64,000 nucleotides of DNA from Formicarius rufipectus. Lineage: Eukaryota; Chordata; Aves; Passeriformes; Formicariidae. Below the pieces are notes generated by a model. It saw nothing but the letters and a program-made list of their open reading frames with translations. It had not been told where the DNA came from and did no database searches. The first letter of the stretch is position 1. Every line of letters starts with the position of its first letter. The translations under genes were made by a program, and so were the position numbers. Shown one piece after another: positions 35,679 to 50,600 of this stretch. The stretch is from contig VXAU01004734.1 of assembly GCA_013399695.1 (NCBI GenBank), forward strand, positions 199,924-263,923, given 5' to 3'.

Positions 35679-38600
35679 CTGCAAAAAGTTAATAAAAATC
35701 AGTTTATATGCAAGAATGTTTCTGGGGATCCTCAATCTAAAGAAACTATTAGTTCAAGAACTGTAAACAAAACACATCAGCAATTGTGATGACTAAAACC
35801 AGAATGCAGCAAGATGACAACGTGCACACCAATTCCGTAACACCTCATTTTATACTGGCACTTTCCAGTTTTCTCCATCAGCAAGTTTTCAGCATTCAAA
35901 GGGCATAAAAAGAGTTGAGCATCTAGTGATTTTACTCTAGTTAAGATCAGACTTATGAGAACAGTCAGGTTTGCACTGAGTCTGAAACAGACACAAACAT
36001 GTAACACTTACTTGTGAGAACCAGAGACTGCAAGGAAGAGAAGCCGTACAGGTGGTTCAAAACAGCTCCCTAACACCAACCAATTCTTCACTGGAAAACG
36101 TACTTAACTTCCAGAATAATTAGCAATGTAGATCTCTGCTGCCCTAACTGCCTTGCTTTGTTTCAGTCAGCAATGTGGGCTGTCTTTCTCCCATACAACA
36201 ATCTTGCTAGTAGAAAGCTTCAGTATGAACTGCTCAGGTAAAAAATTAGCTATTACTGCTCAAGTTAAGATCACCCTTTAAGTTCTCAACAGTCTAATTC
36301 CAAGGTGGCTAAAACCATCTCAGTATTGTTCTCTCTCTCAAACAAGGTAAACTGTTACATTCTGAAGGTAATACTGTTAACTTTAGAAGAGAAAGTTAAC
36401 TTTAGTTAACTTTAAAGTTAACTTTAGAAGAGTCTTCTTCAGTTTGAGAAGACTCAAACTGAAAATTGTTCAACCTATTATGCACTAACATATACTGCAA
36501 AAGTGTGCTGTTTTGGCATGTGTCTCCATTTTTGTTGTCTTCTGGCACTAGCAAAATTTCACATTGCAGATATTACACTAAAGTTCCTCAAAATAAACAT
36601 TACCTTCCTCTTTTGCATGCTGTACAAACAGTCCAATTACAGAACTAATATTCTTCACTGCAGCAAGATATCCTTCCTTCAAACCTATTTGGCCCAATCG
36701 ACCTGAAAGGAAAAAAAGGGTTACCACCTGTCTGATTATTTAGACAGTCAGTTTCCTAATTTTTAGACTTACTCATTGTCTGCTAAGTATTAACAGAAAA
36801 CACAAATTTCAATTACAAAAAAGAGTCATTCTTGTAACCATGTAGTCTTGGGAACAACAGTTGTCCTATTCCTTTTGTAACTAAAGACCCCAATGCATTT
36901 TCATCAGATCGATCCAACTCCCACAGGTCTGCAGTTTTAGAGTGTAAAACTCAGAAAGAATGCAATTTTTGTTTAACAAGCAATATTACATAGCTTACAT
37001 ACTGAAAATATCTATTGAAACTCAAACTCTATTCACTTACCTCAAATGTCATCTAGATCACAAATAAATTAACTTAAAATTACTATGGTATTATGTTGCA
37101 TACAAAACCTTATTTCTATGCACTGTGCAATAAACCATATGGCAGGAAGCTGTGTCAGGGCAGGTTCAGGTTAGCTATTAGGAAAAGGTTTTTCATGCAG
37201 AGGGTGGCTGGGCACTGGAACAGGCTCTCCAGGACACTGGTCACAGCACCAAGCCTGTCAGAACTCAGGAAGCATTTCAACAATGCTCAAGCACATGGTG
37301 TGATTCCTGGGGATGTCCAGTGAAGGGTCAGGAGCTGGACTTTGAGGATCCTAGTGGATCCCTTCCAGCTCAGGATTTCTATGATTCTGTGTTTTATATC
37401 TACAGATGATTTCATTTTAAATACATAAAACATGTTGGTATTTGTTATTATGAATCAGAGTAACATCTCTTAAAACTTAAGTACCCGATTTCCATGGGCT
37501 GATAAACAGAAAATATCTGCATAAAGATGCAATAAAATGCAAACACACTTCAACTCATTTTCCAGGCAGTCTGACACTTTCAAAGGACATACTTATACAA
37601 AGCAGAAGTTCAACCAAGAATTTGGATTACTTACCAATTAGCCTCAGTGTCAGTGCTATAACACTATCACGAATGGGTTGAGCAGTTTCATGCCCCTTTC
37701 TCTTCTTTACCCACTTATCCATAAAAGGCCAAAGCATTTTGCTGTGAAAGACAAATGAATTTGAAAATCTGATACTGCACGAAGGGATGGTACAGTATTC
37801 ATACAACAATGAAGGCAAATGGTTCTTTTGTTTACCACATATTTTTATAGCTCCACTTACATCTTTAGTTCACCTCCTAGGGAAACTCATAACACTCCAA
37901 GCATCCACACATCTGAGTAATGTAAAGAAGCTTTTAAACCCACACAATCAAACTTTCTGGAGGAATCATTCCTGTTCAGGATATGATTCTTGTTCATCTT
38001 CTATTCATTTCCCTGCAACACGCTGCATCTCTACTGACTTTAGGCAGACTGACTTCACAGATATATGAAATTGTGTTACCTTCAATGTCATGCTGAAATG
38101 TTCTGTAAGTTTCTTGTATGACTGAAAATTCAGCTTGTATGTTACAAGTAGGATCCGATGCTTGTTTTTAAACCTAAAAGTACCCAAGACTTTTTTAATC
38201 TTTAAAGCTGTGCTAATAGACCTAGTTATCTATTACCAGCACAACTCCACACAGACAATCAACGGCTTTAATTATGAGGGCATGCCTTTCACTGCAGCTA
38301 ATCTGTATAAATTTTAAAAGTATTTCATCAAAAAGAACCTCTTTACTATTTGAAAGTATGGAACTTGTATAAAAGACGATGATGATTGTAAGGTATTTGC
38401 ATCTATGTTATAATAAATTATGTTATGTCATAGATAAAGGAATGTTCACTAGGTCATGTAACCTCTACATAGAAAATCAGGGCTGTCAGATCAGTGTAGG
38501 TGTCAAAGTGAAGTATTTCAAAGCAGGTTAAGTATGGTAGCAGTCCATGCACTGTGTTATAGGTTCAAAGAAAATTCAAGACACTGAATCTCTGTATTAT

Positions 38601-41600
38601 TATTTTAAAATTAAAATCAAACTGCAATCAGGATAGTACACTGCTGAGTATGGTTACACTTCACTTTCAGTACTATTTACACAGTAGAAGTTCCACCCTT
38701 ATTTTTTCCTGATGGGGGGAGGGAAATTCAACAATTAAGTTTGGAGAAAGACAATAATTTTCCTTCACTGACAGGCAATTCATCTCAAAATCTTCCACAA
38801 TTATCCACATAGAATTATTTTGAAAACAATTCTTTACTAGAATGGTTCAAACAGGGTTAATTTCTTGGGACAGTACCATAAAATCCTGCATTTCCTCATT
38901 GATCACAGGCACACAAACACAGTAGTCTAGGTCTTATCAGGTTTAAACACCCTCATTTCTACATAGCCATCCTGTATTTTATTATATGAAAAGTTGAGTA
39001 ACAGTGAATTTGGGGGCAAAAGTAATCACCAAACCCAAAATTAAACCACAGAAAAACCACAAAGGATAACACTTGAAAGAACTGCATGCCACAATACCTT
39101 ATAACACTGTCATGTGTCCAATCCCACTTCAGGTGAGAGCAGAGTAGATCAACAGCAAATATGTACTGCCAAGCATCTTCACTCAGATCTTCTCCATAGT
39201 GCTCATTCCACTGAAATTCTACTTTTGTGCATGACTGCATTTCTATAAGCAGGTTTGAGACCATAACACCAGCATCTAAAGAGGAACTCTGGAATTTTAG
39301 AAGGTAATTGCCTTAATGCAGGAAAAGTTACCAGCCCAGAACCAGACTCTTTACATGTATGTGATACTGACTGTACACAGTATCTTACACCATAAATCCA
39401 ACTTTTGGTTTGAATTAACACAAATACATAAACCAAAACCTTCAAGTACTCGGTATTTTTCCTGATGCTTTTACTAAATAGAGAGTTTGGAAAAAAGCCA
39501 AAACTCAAACAGCAAAAACCAGAGACTTCAGACCCACTCTCTTATCTCCTACAATCTGGGATTTTTGTTTCTCTCAATGCAGCATGCATTCAGGTCAGAA
39601 GAGTATTTTTCCAATGCAAGAAGATTAGACTAATACTGTCACTTTCTAAATAATTTTAAAATTTATTATTACTCTTTATTCTTCATTAGGGGCTAATTTC
39701 CATGCAAGTACTGTCAACAGTTAACACAGTAATAACTAAAAACATGCCATGTGAAACAATTCTGCTAATTAAATAGCTTGGGGAAGAAGGAAATTTTAAA
39801 ACATCCTTTGAATATCTGAAGTATTGAGGAGAAAAAAAGCCTAGGCTTATAACATAAACAGAATGGCTGCTTGGCAGATCTTCTCAGTATCAAAGCTCAT
39901 ATAATTTGCAAGTTCTCCCATGGTGTAAGTCAGTAAAATGGTATACTTTGACCAAGTAATACTCATTATACATGAGTTTTACTTTCCTAAGTAGAATAAT
40001 GTCATAACGGACTGTTGATCACAATCAACTTGAAAGTTTTCCATGTATTTCCACCCAAGTTAAAAAAAGAGCTTACAGATAGGATGATGTCATCTGCTAT
40101 CACCAATACAGAAATTTGAGGTCCTTCTCCCCAGCTGTAGCAGCTCTCATATTTCAGAGATCCACAGATTAAGTAGGTAGTGTGAGAGCACAGAGTTAGT
40201 ATTTCCAAGAACATTTACTGAGACATACTTATGTGCATCTCTGTTGGGATGAAATTTAAAGCTGTAACCTAATAGAATGGAGAATACCAAATCTTTGCTA
40301 AACAGGAACTACAGTACACTATAACTGAATGCCAGAGCATAATGCTACATCACAAATGCGAATTTAATAAGAATAAAAAAGCCCAGATACAAATCCACTC
40401 CACTATAACCCTGCACTAAAGCAGGGGGGTTATGGGGGCTGCAATTCCAGTGATACCATATTAAATTCAGGGCTCACTTCAGATGTAAAAGAAGTTATCC
40501 TAAAATAAAGGCTATGATGACAGCAGTAAGATCACCTGCAGTGCTCAAGGCAGTTGTGGAGCAGCATGTTAGGGCACAGGTGAGCTCTTGTCATGGTTTA
40601 GGAATGGTATTCTCCAATTTAGTGCTCTCAGTGAGACCATGCACCAGTAAGGTAAGAAACTGAACAGCAACAATACTAAGGATAGAGGGTAGAAGAAAGA
40701 GGTGAATGATTCACACAGAAACAGCAATACCCCACCATGCTACGTCAACCTAGAAGGGAGACCTTCTCCCTGGAGGAGAATCCTCATGGCCCAGCAATGA
40801 CATGAGGGGTTACAGAATATAGAGAATAACCAACCTCCAGGTCCCAGTCATGCCCCTTTCTGGCTACTGCAAAACTTAACCCCTGTCCTGGTCAGAACCA
40901 GGATAGCTATGAGTCAACATGACTTGGTTCACTTGGTATTTGCAACACTATAGCACTTCCAGTGAGCAAGCCTAGCATTAATATGGGGTTTTCAAAAGTG
41001 CAGAGGCCTAGCCTTCAAACAAACACACAAGCCTGTTACACAAACTCCTCTCCAGAAGGAAAGCACCTCTGGCTTTCTATCTCTATGATATAAATTTGCT
41101 CCTGAAGATTTCACTTATGTCCATTTTTTTCCTCTTTGCAGCGTGGCTTTCAGGATGGTAAATGTTGAGAACTGACAGAAATTAAATTATTTGCCCAAGG
41201 GCTCAAAGACTTGAAATCAAATATCAGAAGTCTAAGGTCCTTAACACTGGTCACCCTTCTTCTGCCATCACTGGTTTTATACTGATCATGCCAACTGCTT
41301 ATGAAATTAACTGGCTGATTCTTTGGTGCTAAATGGGTATTTACAGTCCACCTTGCAGAAAGACAATGAGTAAAAGGAGACAGGCTTACCTTGAAATTAA
41401 CTGATAAATTATTACCTATTACACACAGAACTATCACAAGAAAAAACCAGTATGTATTAAAAAGACCCAACAATACAAAACAAAACACAAAAAAGACAGA
41501 GAACATCAAGGTCAGGTCCATAGATGGATGGAATTCCCTAGTCTAAGAACACACTAGCTGAAATAGACAGATTACTATTTAACCTACAAAACAAGAAAAG

Positions 41601-44600
41601 AAGTCTTGTATTCTAGCAGGTCTCCTCAGGCAGAGGAAGAAGGCCTGAAGCAGCATTAGTTGTGCAACTGTACAGACTCCATGGAATACTGACACCCTTC
41701 ATGAGAAGCTGCTTGATTTGGTTCAGCCAGCAAAGACACCAATGCAGACAAAAGCTGATAGTGACAGTGAAAGTGAACATTACCTGTTCCCAGTTGAGGT
41801 AAGCACTCCAACAGGCCAGCATCTCCTTGCCTGCCCTCTGCCTGACAACTAATTGCATAGCTTTGTTAATTACACCTTGGAAGACAAAGATGTCAGGCCA
41901 TACATTTGTGATAAATAAAATCATTTTGTCTGAGTCTGGGAAGTCTAGGAAAAAAAACGAAATAATGTAAGATTTTAACATTTAAAAACAAACAAGTATA
42001 TTGAGGCATTAAAAGCTAGTACAGTCTTCAGCAAGGTAACTGGGAAAGAAAGCACAGAGGTCACATCACAACTGCAGCCCAAGGAAGGGGAGTCATACTA
42101 GCACATCTCAGTCCTGACACTAAATAGGAAAACAAGACTCAAGGAAGAAAAAAAAACCCAAACCCAATCCTTAAGCCACCTCCCCCATTGCAATTTCACT
42201 CTGTTTCCCTTTAGCTTTCTTACAGCACTTTAGTTCACTAGGGAGAGTGGTCTTGGAGCACTGAAATTGGATTCTTTTAGTTCTTAAACTGTAAGATGCA
42301 CTCCAAAAGCCTGCCTAATTATATTCCAGACACAAATGAGCACTCTGATGACTGGATCAAACTAGAACTAGTCAAAGAAAAAAAAATCCACACTACTTGC
42401 TAATACCTTGTATCCATCCACCTGTGAAATCCACATTAAAAAAAAAAGGCTCACAAAGAACTTTCATACAATTCAAATGATATTGCTCAGCAATTTTCCG
42501 AGACTCTGTGAAATGATACATTATGCAAGTCATGACTGAGCATATACGAATGAGCCATGTTAATATTTGCACTTCCATAGACATAAAAATGTGTGCTGCT
42601 CCCAGATAATTCAAGAATCCTCATTGATTAAATTCAGTGCAAGTATCTGACAACTTCGGGTAAGGCCATCAATGGGAAGCCAACAGACACCGAACACAAA
42701 AGCAGAGAGCTTCAAAGCAAAATATAAACAGTGTGTAGACTGGATGCAATAACAAATACACTGGAATAAGTGACAAAAGGAGACACTGCTGTCATGCATG
42801 AAATGCACCACTGGAATACACACTACACAAGGGAATCTGAAAAGCTAAATGTGCTTTCCCTCTTAACTTCAGCATAAATTCTACCTTTTCTGGAAGATCT
42901 TAAGAAATAGAAAGCGTATCAAAAGACATCAAATCATGAAGCTTTAACGAGCATAAAGAATTTAGAGTTCCATACAGTGTCTTGGATGGACCTTCTTCTA
43001 CCCTGAGGCTGCCGATCACATAAGAATCAACTTTTTTCTAGAACACAGAATGTTGATGAACTACAATTACCTACATGTGTCAACTTGAATTGCCTGCCCA
43101 GGAATTTGAAACACGTATAAAATTCACTCAGTGATGTAAAAGAATTAAAGGGGCATCAAAAGAAAAGCAAGAAAAAAAAAAAAGGGGAACAGAGGAGGAG
43201 CAAAAGGCAAAATAAAAAAGCTGTAACATTTTAGGTATAATCATTTAAGGCAGAATACCTGAAAGGAAAACAGAACAAAAAGGATGGATAAGTTGACAAG
43301 ACAACGGATGACACAAGTCTAATGAGGAAGTACTGACTCTTTATAGTCAATTTGTTAATTGTGTGGCTTTTATTGCCATAATGCTGATGAGATATGTGAA
43401 ACTACATGAAAGAGAAACCCTTAAAATTAATGCACTGTATTCAAATAAAAACAAACCATTAAAATCCCCTAAATTATCTAATTTACAGCTGTTCACACTC
43501 AAAAGGTAACTATCAAAGCACAGAACAATGACAACAGGAATTTATGTAATTCAAAGTATAGAACAGAAAATAAATTTTTAAAAAATATGCATTTAGCTAC
43601 TGAAGTTTCAGTCTTACCCAGAAAGAGGAAAAAAGGGGGAATGTTTAATATTTGCAAAAAGAAAAAGTAACAAAGTATTGCAAAACAAAAGACTTAACTT
43701 TTATTTTAGACTAAGAAAAGATATCTGATATGTAATAGTTTCTAACATGGTGTACTACTGCAACTATTAACATGAAAAAAGTAAACGGAGAGTTATAATG
43801 GACTTCATGAAGGCTAGAAAAAGAAATGAAAACAGGAATTCCCAAAAGAACCTAGGGAAAAAACCAACCAAACAAAAATATGACCACCTCTCAAAAAAAA
43901 AAAAAAAATTAAGAACAAAATGAAATCACAAATCTTTGGAAGATTAAAAAAAAAAAAATACAGGAATGTTATGTGAAAGATAATCACTGACTGAAACAAT
44001 CTCAAGTTCTTCTGCTCTTCAGTGCTCTCAAATTTTAACCTGAAACACAGACACCAGTACACTGTTGAGCCCTGCATGTTACTGGAACTTTCAAACTCAG
44101 TAAGAGTCTTAATTTAGTGCAGTGATAGTATGGATGCATTACCTTTGTTTCTGGGAACAAAAGGAAGTGGAGGAGAGAAAGGGAAACAAAATGGAAAAAA
44201 AACCTCTCAATCAATCAAGACTTTGAATAATGAGAAGTTAAAAAACTTTAAGGAGGATATGTCATAAAAATTCACTAGTCCTGATCAAGGTATTGTCCAG
44301 CTTCTGACACTATTTTGAGCCAAAAATATGTTTTTAAATCACACTTACTTTATGAATCGGTACTTACTCCATTAAAACAAGAAAATACTAATAGGTAAAA
44401 AGGACAGAAGTCCCTAGAATCACATTATAATTTTGGAGATGGTGGGCCAAAATGGAAGTACAGAGAGTTCTAAGCAACGTATTTCTCTGGAAAAATAAGG
44501 AGACTACCAAGAACCCAGGTCACCACCAAACTACGACTCAGACGTGAAGGAACTGTGAGAACAGAAATTTATTCTAGAACAGTCCATACTTCTGCATTAT

Positions 44601-47600
44601 AGAAAAAAGTTCTAAGGAAAACAACCCTTCCACAGAATTTGTTTTTTTTCACAGACAGAATAATTCTGGAACACTACAGCAAAGATGCACAGCACATTTA
44701 AGACCCAAGGCCGGGAAGCCACACTGTACCTTCTTTAAGCAGGCTATAGCAGAGAAGGCGAGCTCTTTCCAAATCTCCCAGCTGTCGACAAATTCCCACA
44801 TAGACTCGACACAGAGCCTGACTGAAGTTGTAATTTGTGGAATTCTTCTGAGCCTTGAGTTTATTGAGAATAACATGCAGCAAGGACTCTGCTAAATGCT
44901 GAGAGACACAAAAAGTGTTGTTAGACTGTTATATACTTAAGAAAATTGGTAGAATATTGTAATATTGATATGAATATAGTAGTAGTTTGACAAATAAAAA
45001 GAATAGTATCTTATTTGCAAAAATACTATTTGCATGTATGAGAAAATGTGGGAAAGTAAATCAGAGGCAACAAGTGAAAGAAAAAGGAGAGGGGAACAAC
45101 TTCCCAGGCAAAGCATGCCTTAAACAGATGCAGAATAGGGCTGCTGTTCTTTAAATGTAAATTGTTTAGTTATGTGACTAAAAACAATCTTTCTCAAACA
45201 AAGAACAAGGAGAGAAATAATAACAGGGAGTGGGAATGAGGAGAGGAATAATGACAGGTAGAGGAACCTCAATAACCTAATCAAAGCAAATGCAGCATCC
45301 TGACTTAGGTACTCCAGAGCTGCCCAAGGTCCAGGTGTGAGACTTACTGGATTAGTTAAGAGCAGTCTCTCCCCACACCACCTGACATACTGCAGGAGGT
45401 GAGGAGGAGGTGTTGCTGACTACAGTAGTATGGGACTCAATATGAGAAACAAGGAGAGAATACTGGGATTGTGCATGACTTCCTACAGGATGTTTAGAGT
45501 GAGAGCTAAAAGCAGGGAGTAGAACAAGAGGCTTAGGAGCCCAGTGCTGGAGAATACACAGCTCAGACTGTGTGCCTGCAGACACCAGGTAGTCTGAATG
45601 TTAGATTTGTGAGGAACCAGGAGGTTGAAGCCTGGTACCTGAAAGACCGGGAGCCTGAGAGTCAGACACATACCTCGACCAGCTACTGAAGGAACACGCG
45701 TGTGCTTCTAAATCTGTCAGCACGAGACGAGTGCGAGGAACAGCAGCCACCTACTGCATATATTGAGTGCCTGATGTTAGCTACTGGAGGAACCCACAGT
45801 GTCTGCACATAGATGTATTTACTGTCCACTCCTGGGCTTTCACTCCCATTAGTCACACTAAGATTTGGTGCATATGATGTGCACGTGTGTCTATTAGGAG
45901 TTCACACTTGGCCCTGCTGCTGGCTGGACCTGAAAACATAAAGCTGCTACAGCCTTGCTTCCTGAAGCGACCAGATGTGGAAACTCCTAACAAAGGTGAC
46001 CTGAGATCTTGGTAGCAGCTTCTGTGGAGAGCTTGATTACGTACAAAAACCCTAACAGGACAAAACCCTGCCATGTATCACTTGGTGAATTGCTATGCTG
46101 TAGGCTACAAGTTGTCTGTGAGAAAGATGGCAACTGAAGTGAATTTTTTTTAATGCTGATGCTAATCAAGTTCTGAGAAACAAACTAAGGAAAGATTTTT
46201 CCAATAAAATGAATGTTAATAACCTCACATAGAATAATAAAGGTAAATACAGGATGAAATGGTGTATCAGTTCTGTATATACAATGAAGTTTATCTTAAT
46301 TTATTAAAAAAACATAGATTAATTTTGGAGGAACTCCTTCTACAACTACTATCCACTACAAAAATGCCACAAAAATAAAGTGGATTATGTATACATCAGG
46401 AAAGCTTATGTACTACATCCTGAGATTAGCTCAGCTGGCTAGAGTGGTGCTAACACTGGTTTGATCCCTGTACATTTTCAGAGCTGGACTCAGTGATCTC
46501 TGTGGGTTCCTTTCAACTCAGAATATTATGTGATTCTGTACCTATAAATGCGGTTTTGCACCTTGGACACCAGTGAACAGTAATTGCTTGTGCAGTTCTG
46601 TATTTTCATAAGTTGTACAAATTTAGATGTCTAATAACCTTTCAAGACTACACCTTGGCACTACAGATTTCTAGAACAATTGCGAATCCAAATGCTACAT
46701 ACTTACACTGTTCATTTGCACAGAAGTGATTATTAAACCATAACATTTAAAATTACTTACCTTGTTTGTACCAAATTCATAGACAACTTCTTTCTCTTCA
46801 TTTCTCATTACTGGGATCTTTGAGGTATTGCCAACATACACGTGACCTTTAATAACCGGCAACAAGTCAAAACAGGAGTCAGCAATTTTCTTTAATGCCA
46901 AAGAAACTTTCTGGCAGTCAGGATCAATAACCTTCTTTGCTGGTAGTGATACTTCTAAACTGGAACTGTGTGATGAATCCCTGGTTTCACTGCTTTTACC
47001 AGCCTCCTGCATTTCAGAGTTTGTATTTTCAGTATTTCTGATAGCAGCAGTATCACTGGGCTCCAGCTTTGACGGTTCACTGTCCAACCTCAGTCTCTTG
47101 GCACTTCTTGGCATAGACACCTGCACTGCTGTCCTTTTCCCAAGGTGATCTGATGAACCTGAAAACAACTGCTGATTTTGCACATCTTTGTCTTCATCTT
47201 TGCTACTATCAGATTTCAAATTACTCCCAGTTTTAACAAAAGCAGTTGATGTCGATGCAATGTCTTTGAATCCACCTATTTGAGACACGGGTCCTGGCAA
47301 ACTCTGGCTGTCTGAAAAAGCACATCGGTTAAGCTGAATATTGCCTTTCAGAATGTTCAGTGTCCTTGCCCTTGCAGACAGCTCTGGGTACATAGTGTCC
47401 AATATTTTCACAGAGTTTTCCTGAGGTGCAGCAGGACCAGCAGTATCGGCTGCAAAGAGAGGAAATCTTCCTGGAACGGGAAGCGCGTGCTTTGGAATAG
47501 AAGTACAGAATTTCAAAGGTGAGGAGCAAATCCTCCTACCTGCTGCCATTTCTGAGGGTGAGGGAGGAGAAAACAAGAGAGCAGATTTTCCTGTTGGAGT

Positions 47601-50600
47601 GTCTGTTAATGGAGACACGAGAGGAAGAAGGGGAGTTTCACGCAGTGGGGATATCAGGTCGTCAAGAGGGGAGAGCAGAGAGGACTGCCCTGTAGAAGAC
47701 ATTTCTGGGGACACGGTACCAGTGGTTTTTGGAGGAGTAGCAATCAAAGGCAGTAGCAAGGGGGGCAGAGGAGGACCTATCTCTTGCCTAATTTTATTTA
47801 TCATCTCAGATGAGCATTTTGTTGGCACGGAAGTATCAGCATTTGCAAGAACGGGCTGAGTAACTTGGAGAGCCTTTGTTTTCTTTTTACCTTGAAACAG
47901 TCTCTTTGATAGTTTGGTATGCATCGCATGGGCAGCTGTCTTGGTAGAAACTGTCAAGATTTCAGATGATTCTTGCTCTTTGCACTTCAATTTCTTTCCC
48001 TTTTTGAGAGCACATGAATCTGACTCCAACACACGTAACTTCTCAAATACTGTCTTTTGTGGCCCAGAGGGGTGCCTGATTGTCTGACAACTGCACCTAA
48101 CATCAGATAGGGCTGGATTTGAAAGATACTTCAGCAAAATTTTTTTCCTACGACGACTATCTATAACATCAGTGTTGTTTTCTCTTATGCTGCAGGAAGT
48201 TTGATTACATTCTTCAAACACTGAGACCCCCAAATCAACATTGTGTAGTAAGCTTTGTTCCATGTTTGACTGAAGTTTTGCAGAATCATTTCCTGCTAAG
48301 AAATCGCCAAGTTCTAATTTACTGTTTTTTAGACTCAGCCTGAAATTTTCTGCCCATTTGGTTAATATCTTGCATAGTGGTGATCTGTGTTTTGAAGCAT
48401 TTGGCATCACAGGACTTTCTTTTGATTCCCCAGTTTTTAACAGACTTTCCTCACTGTCACTGATGCATCCAGCAATGTTAGAATCTACAAGTTTATTAGC
48501 ACTCTCAGTATTTTCAGAGGTTACTAATATAAACTCCTTTTCCCAAGAGGCTGAGTCTTTAGGAGAACCCTCCCCAGCCACACCTGACCCCTCATTTGCA
48601 GTATCTCCAGAGATGCCTGGTTCACAGTGTGCACCCATACCCCCCATGGTGCCTGCTTTTAGATGACTAACTGTGACAGTATTTCCTGGCTGCATCTCTG
48701 AATGAAGCTCACAATCTTGGCAATCAGCATCAACAATGGAACCAGGCTCGAGAGCACACACTGTGAGTCCTGTGGGAGCTCTCACTTCCTTTCCAAGCAT
48801 GGGATAGCATTTAGAATGTTTTACACACTTAACTTTTTGTATAGAACAGTCTTTCTCCTCAGAGTCATTGCTCTGCTCTGACATATCAAAATCGTTTTTA
48901 CACCTTTTAGGGGCATCTTCCCTAGATCCCTCAAAAGTATTTGGTTCTTTGCTTCCTCCCCCAGCTAACAGTGAACCAGTTCTGGAAGGATCTGTTCTAA
49001 CCTCCAGTGTAGAAGTCCTGCATCCTGATTCTTGACAATCAAACTTCTGGAGGACAAAAGCATTCACCTCACAAGAGTTTGCATCCCTGATCTGTGATTT
49101 AACAGAGGCCTGAGGTTCTTCATCTACTGCTTGCTCCTTATTTGGAATTTTCACTTCGTTTTTGTGTACACATTCCCTCTCAGGGCTGCCCAGTTCCTTG
49201 CCCATGTTGCCTTTTTCAGCAGACAGGATCTCAGCATCCTCTTCCAAGCTTTCTGAAGAACAGCTAAATACACTACCTGTAACACAATTTGTATCTCCCT
49301 TGTTTTCCCATGTACAGGAAAAAGCAGCCTTTCCTGTGACATTACTTTCAACAAAATGGACAACTTTCAGAAGATTGACATTTTTCTCAGGAGGCCCTCT
49401 GGATTCCAAGCCAATTCCCCCTTGCACAGGACAATCTGTTTCTTCACTACCTATACAGCCATTCTTCAAGTCCTCTTGAGCAGAAAAAGCCAAGCCACTT
49501 TTACAGTCCATTTCTGAAGTACCTTGGCAGATGATCTCTGAAAAATTATTTTGCTTCACAAGATTCTTTTCACAGTCCAATGAACTGGAGCAAATCTCAG
49601 TCACCAATTCCCTGCTTTGTTTATTTAATTCCCCTTTTATTTCATCACATTTAACATTTTCAGTTATCAAGAACTGATTCAGAGGTTTTGCTAACTGTGC
49701 CTGAGAGGTAAGATCATTTTCTGTTAAGACAGATTCAGTAGTATCCCTTCTTGCTAACAGCTCACTGCTTCCCTCTCCAAAACCCTCTGGATTAACTTCG
49801 ACTTGAGTTTTTTGAGATTCAAACACTCTAAAGTTTTGAGTTTTGGACTGCTCACATTCTAAGGTACTATGCAAGTTTTCAGATTGTTTTAGTTCAACTT
49901 TCACTTCTGGAAAATCTAACACAGAGGATTCACACTTAGCTACACTGCCTCCTGCATCAATAATGTATGTTGTCTTTGGTAGTCCAAGTACAATTTCCAA
50001 GTCTGGTTTCTCCTGAGATAAATTACTACAATTTTCTTCCTGATGTGTTTTGCTTTTTAAATATTCCCCATTCTTTATGTCTACTAACTTCTCATTTTCT
50101 GCACCATGGAGCAGCTCTGATGATTCTGCTATTTCTAGAACACTTCCTCTGTTAAATTTCATAGCTAGTTCAATAGTTGGAGCTCTGGTTACATCCATGT
50201 CTTCAACTGTGAGCTGTTCATCATCTTTTGGAGAGACTGACAATAAATTTCTGATTGTTTCAATAGAAATTACAGGTGAGGAATGCCCAGAGACTTTAAC
50301 AATCTCTGGTTCACATTCTCCGTCCACTTCATCATTTATTGCCTGCACATCTTGTTTCTCCTGTATCTCTTCACTGTCATATTTTCTTTCAGAGCAGTGA
50401 GAATGTGCAGAGATCTCAAAAGCTCCAGCCATATTAGCTACTTTGATTATACTTTTTGATTCATTTTCAACCACTTCATTCTGGATCAACAGACCAGATG
50501 TCTCTTCAGAATCTTCACTTCGAAGCACAATGCACTGCTCAGCTGGCAAGTGAGTAACACTCAGCGGAACAGATACTTCCTTGGGGGTTTCTCTCTCTCC

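Noticed and set aside
46421..46475. Functional tRNA-Ile gene
   Set aside because: The A and B boxes are recognisable, but the acceptor stem does not pair and a CR1 tail follows, so it is a SINE head.
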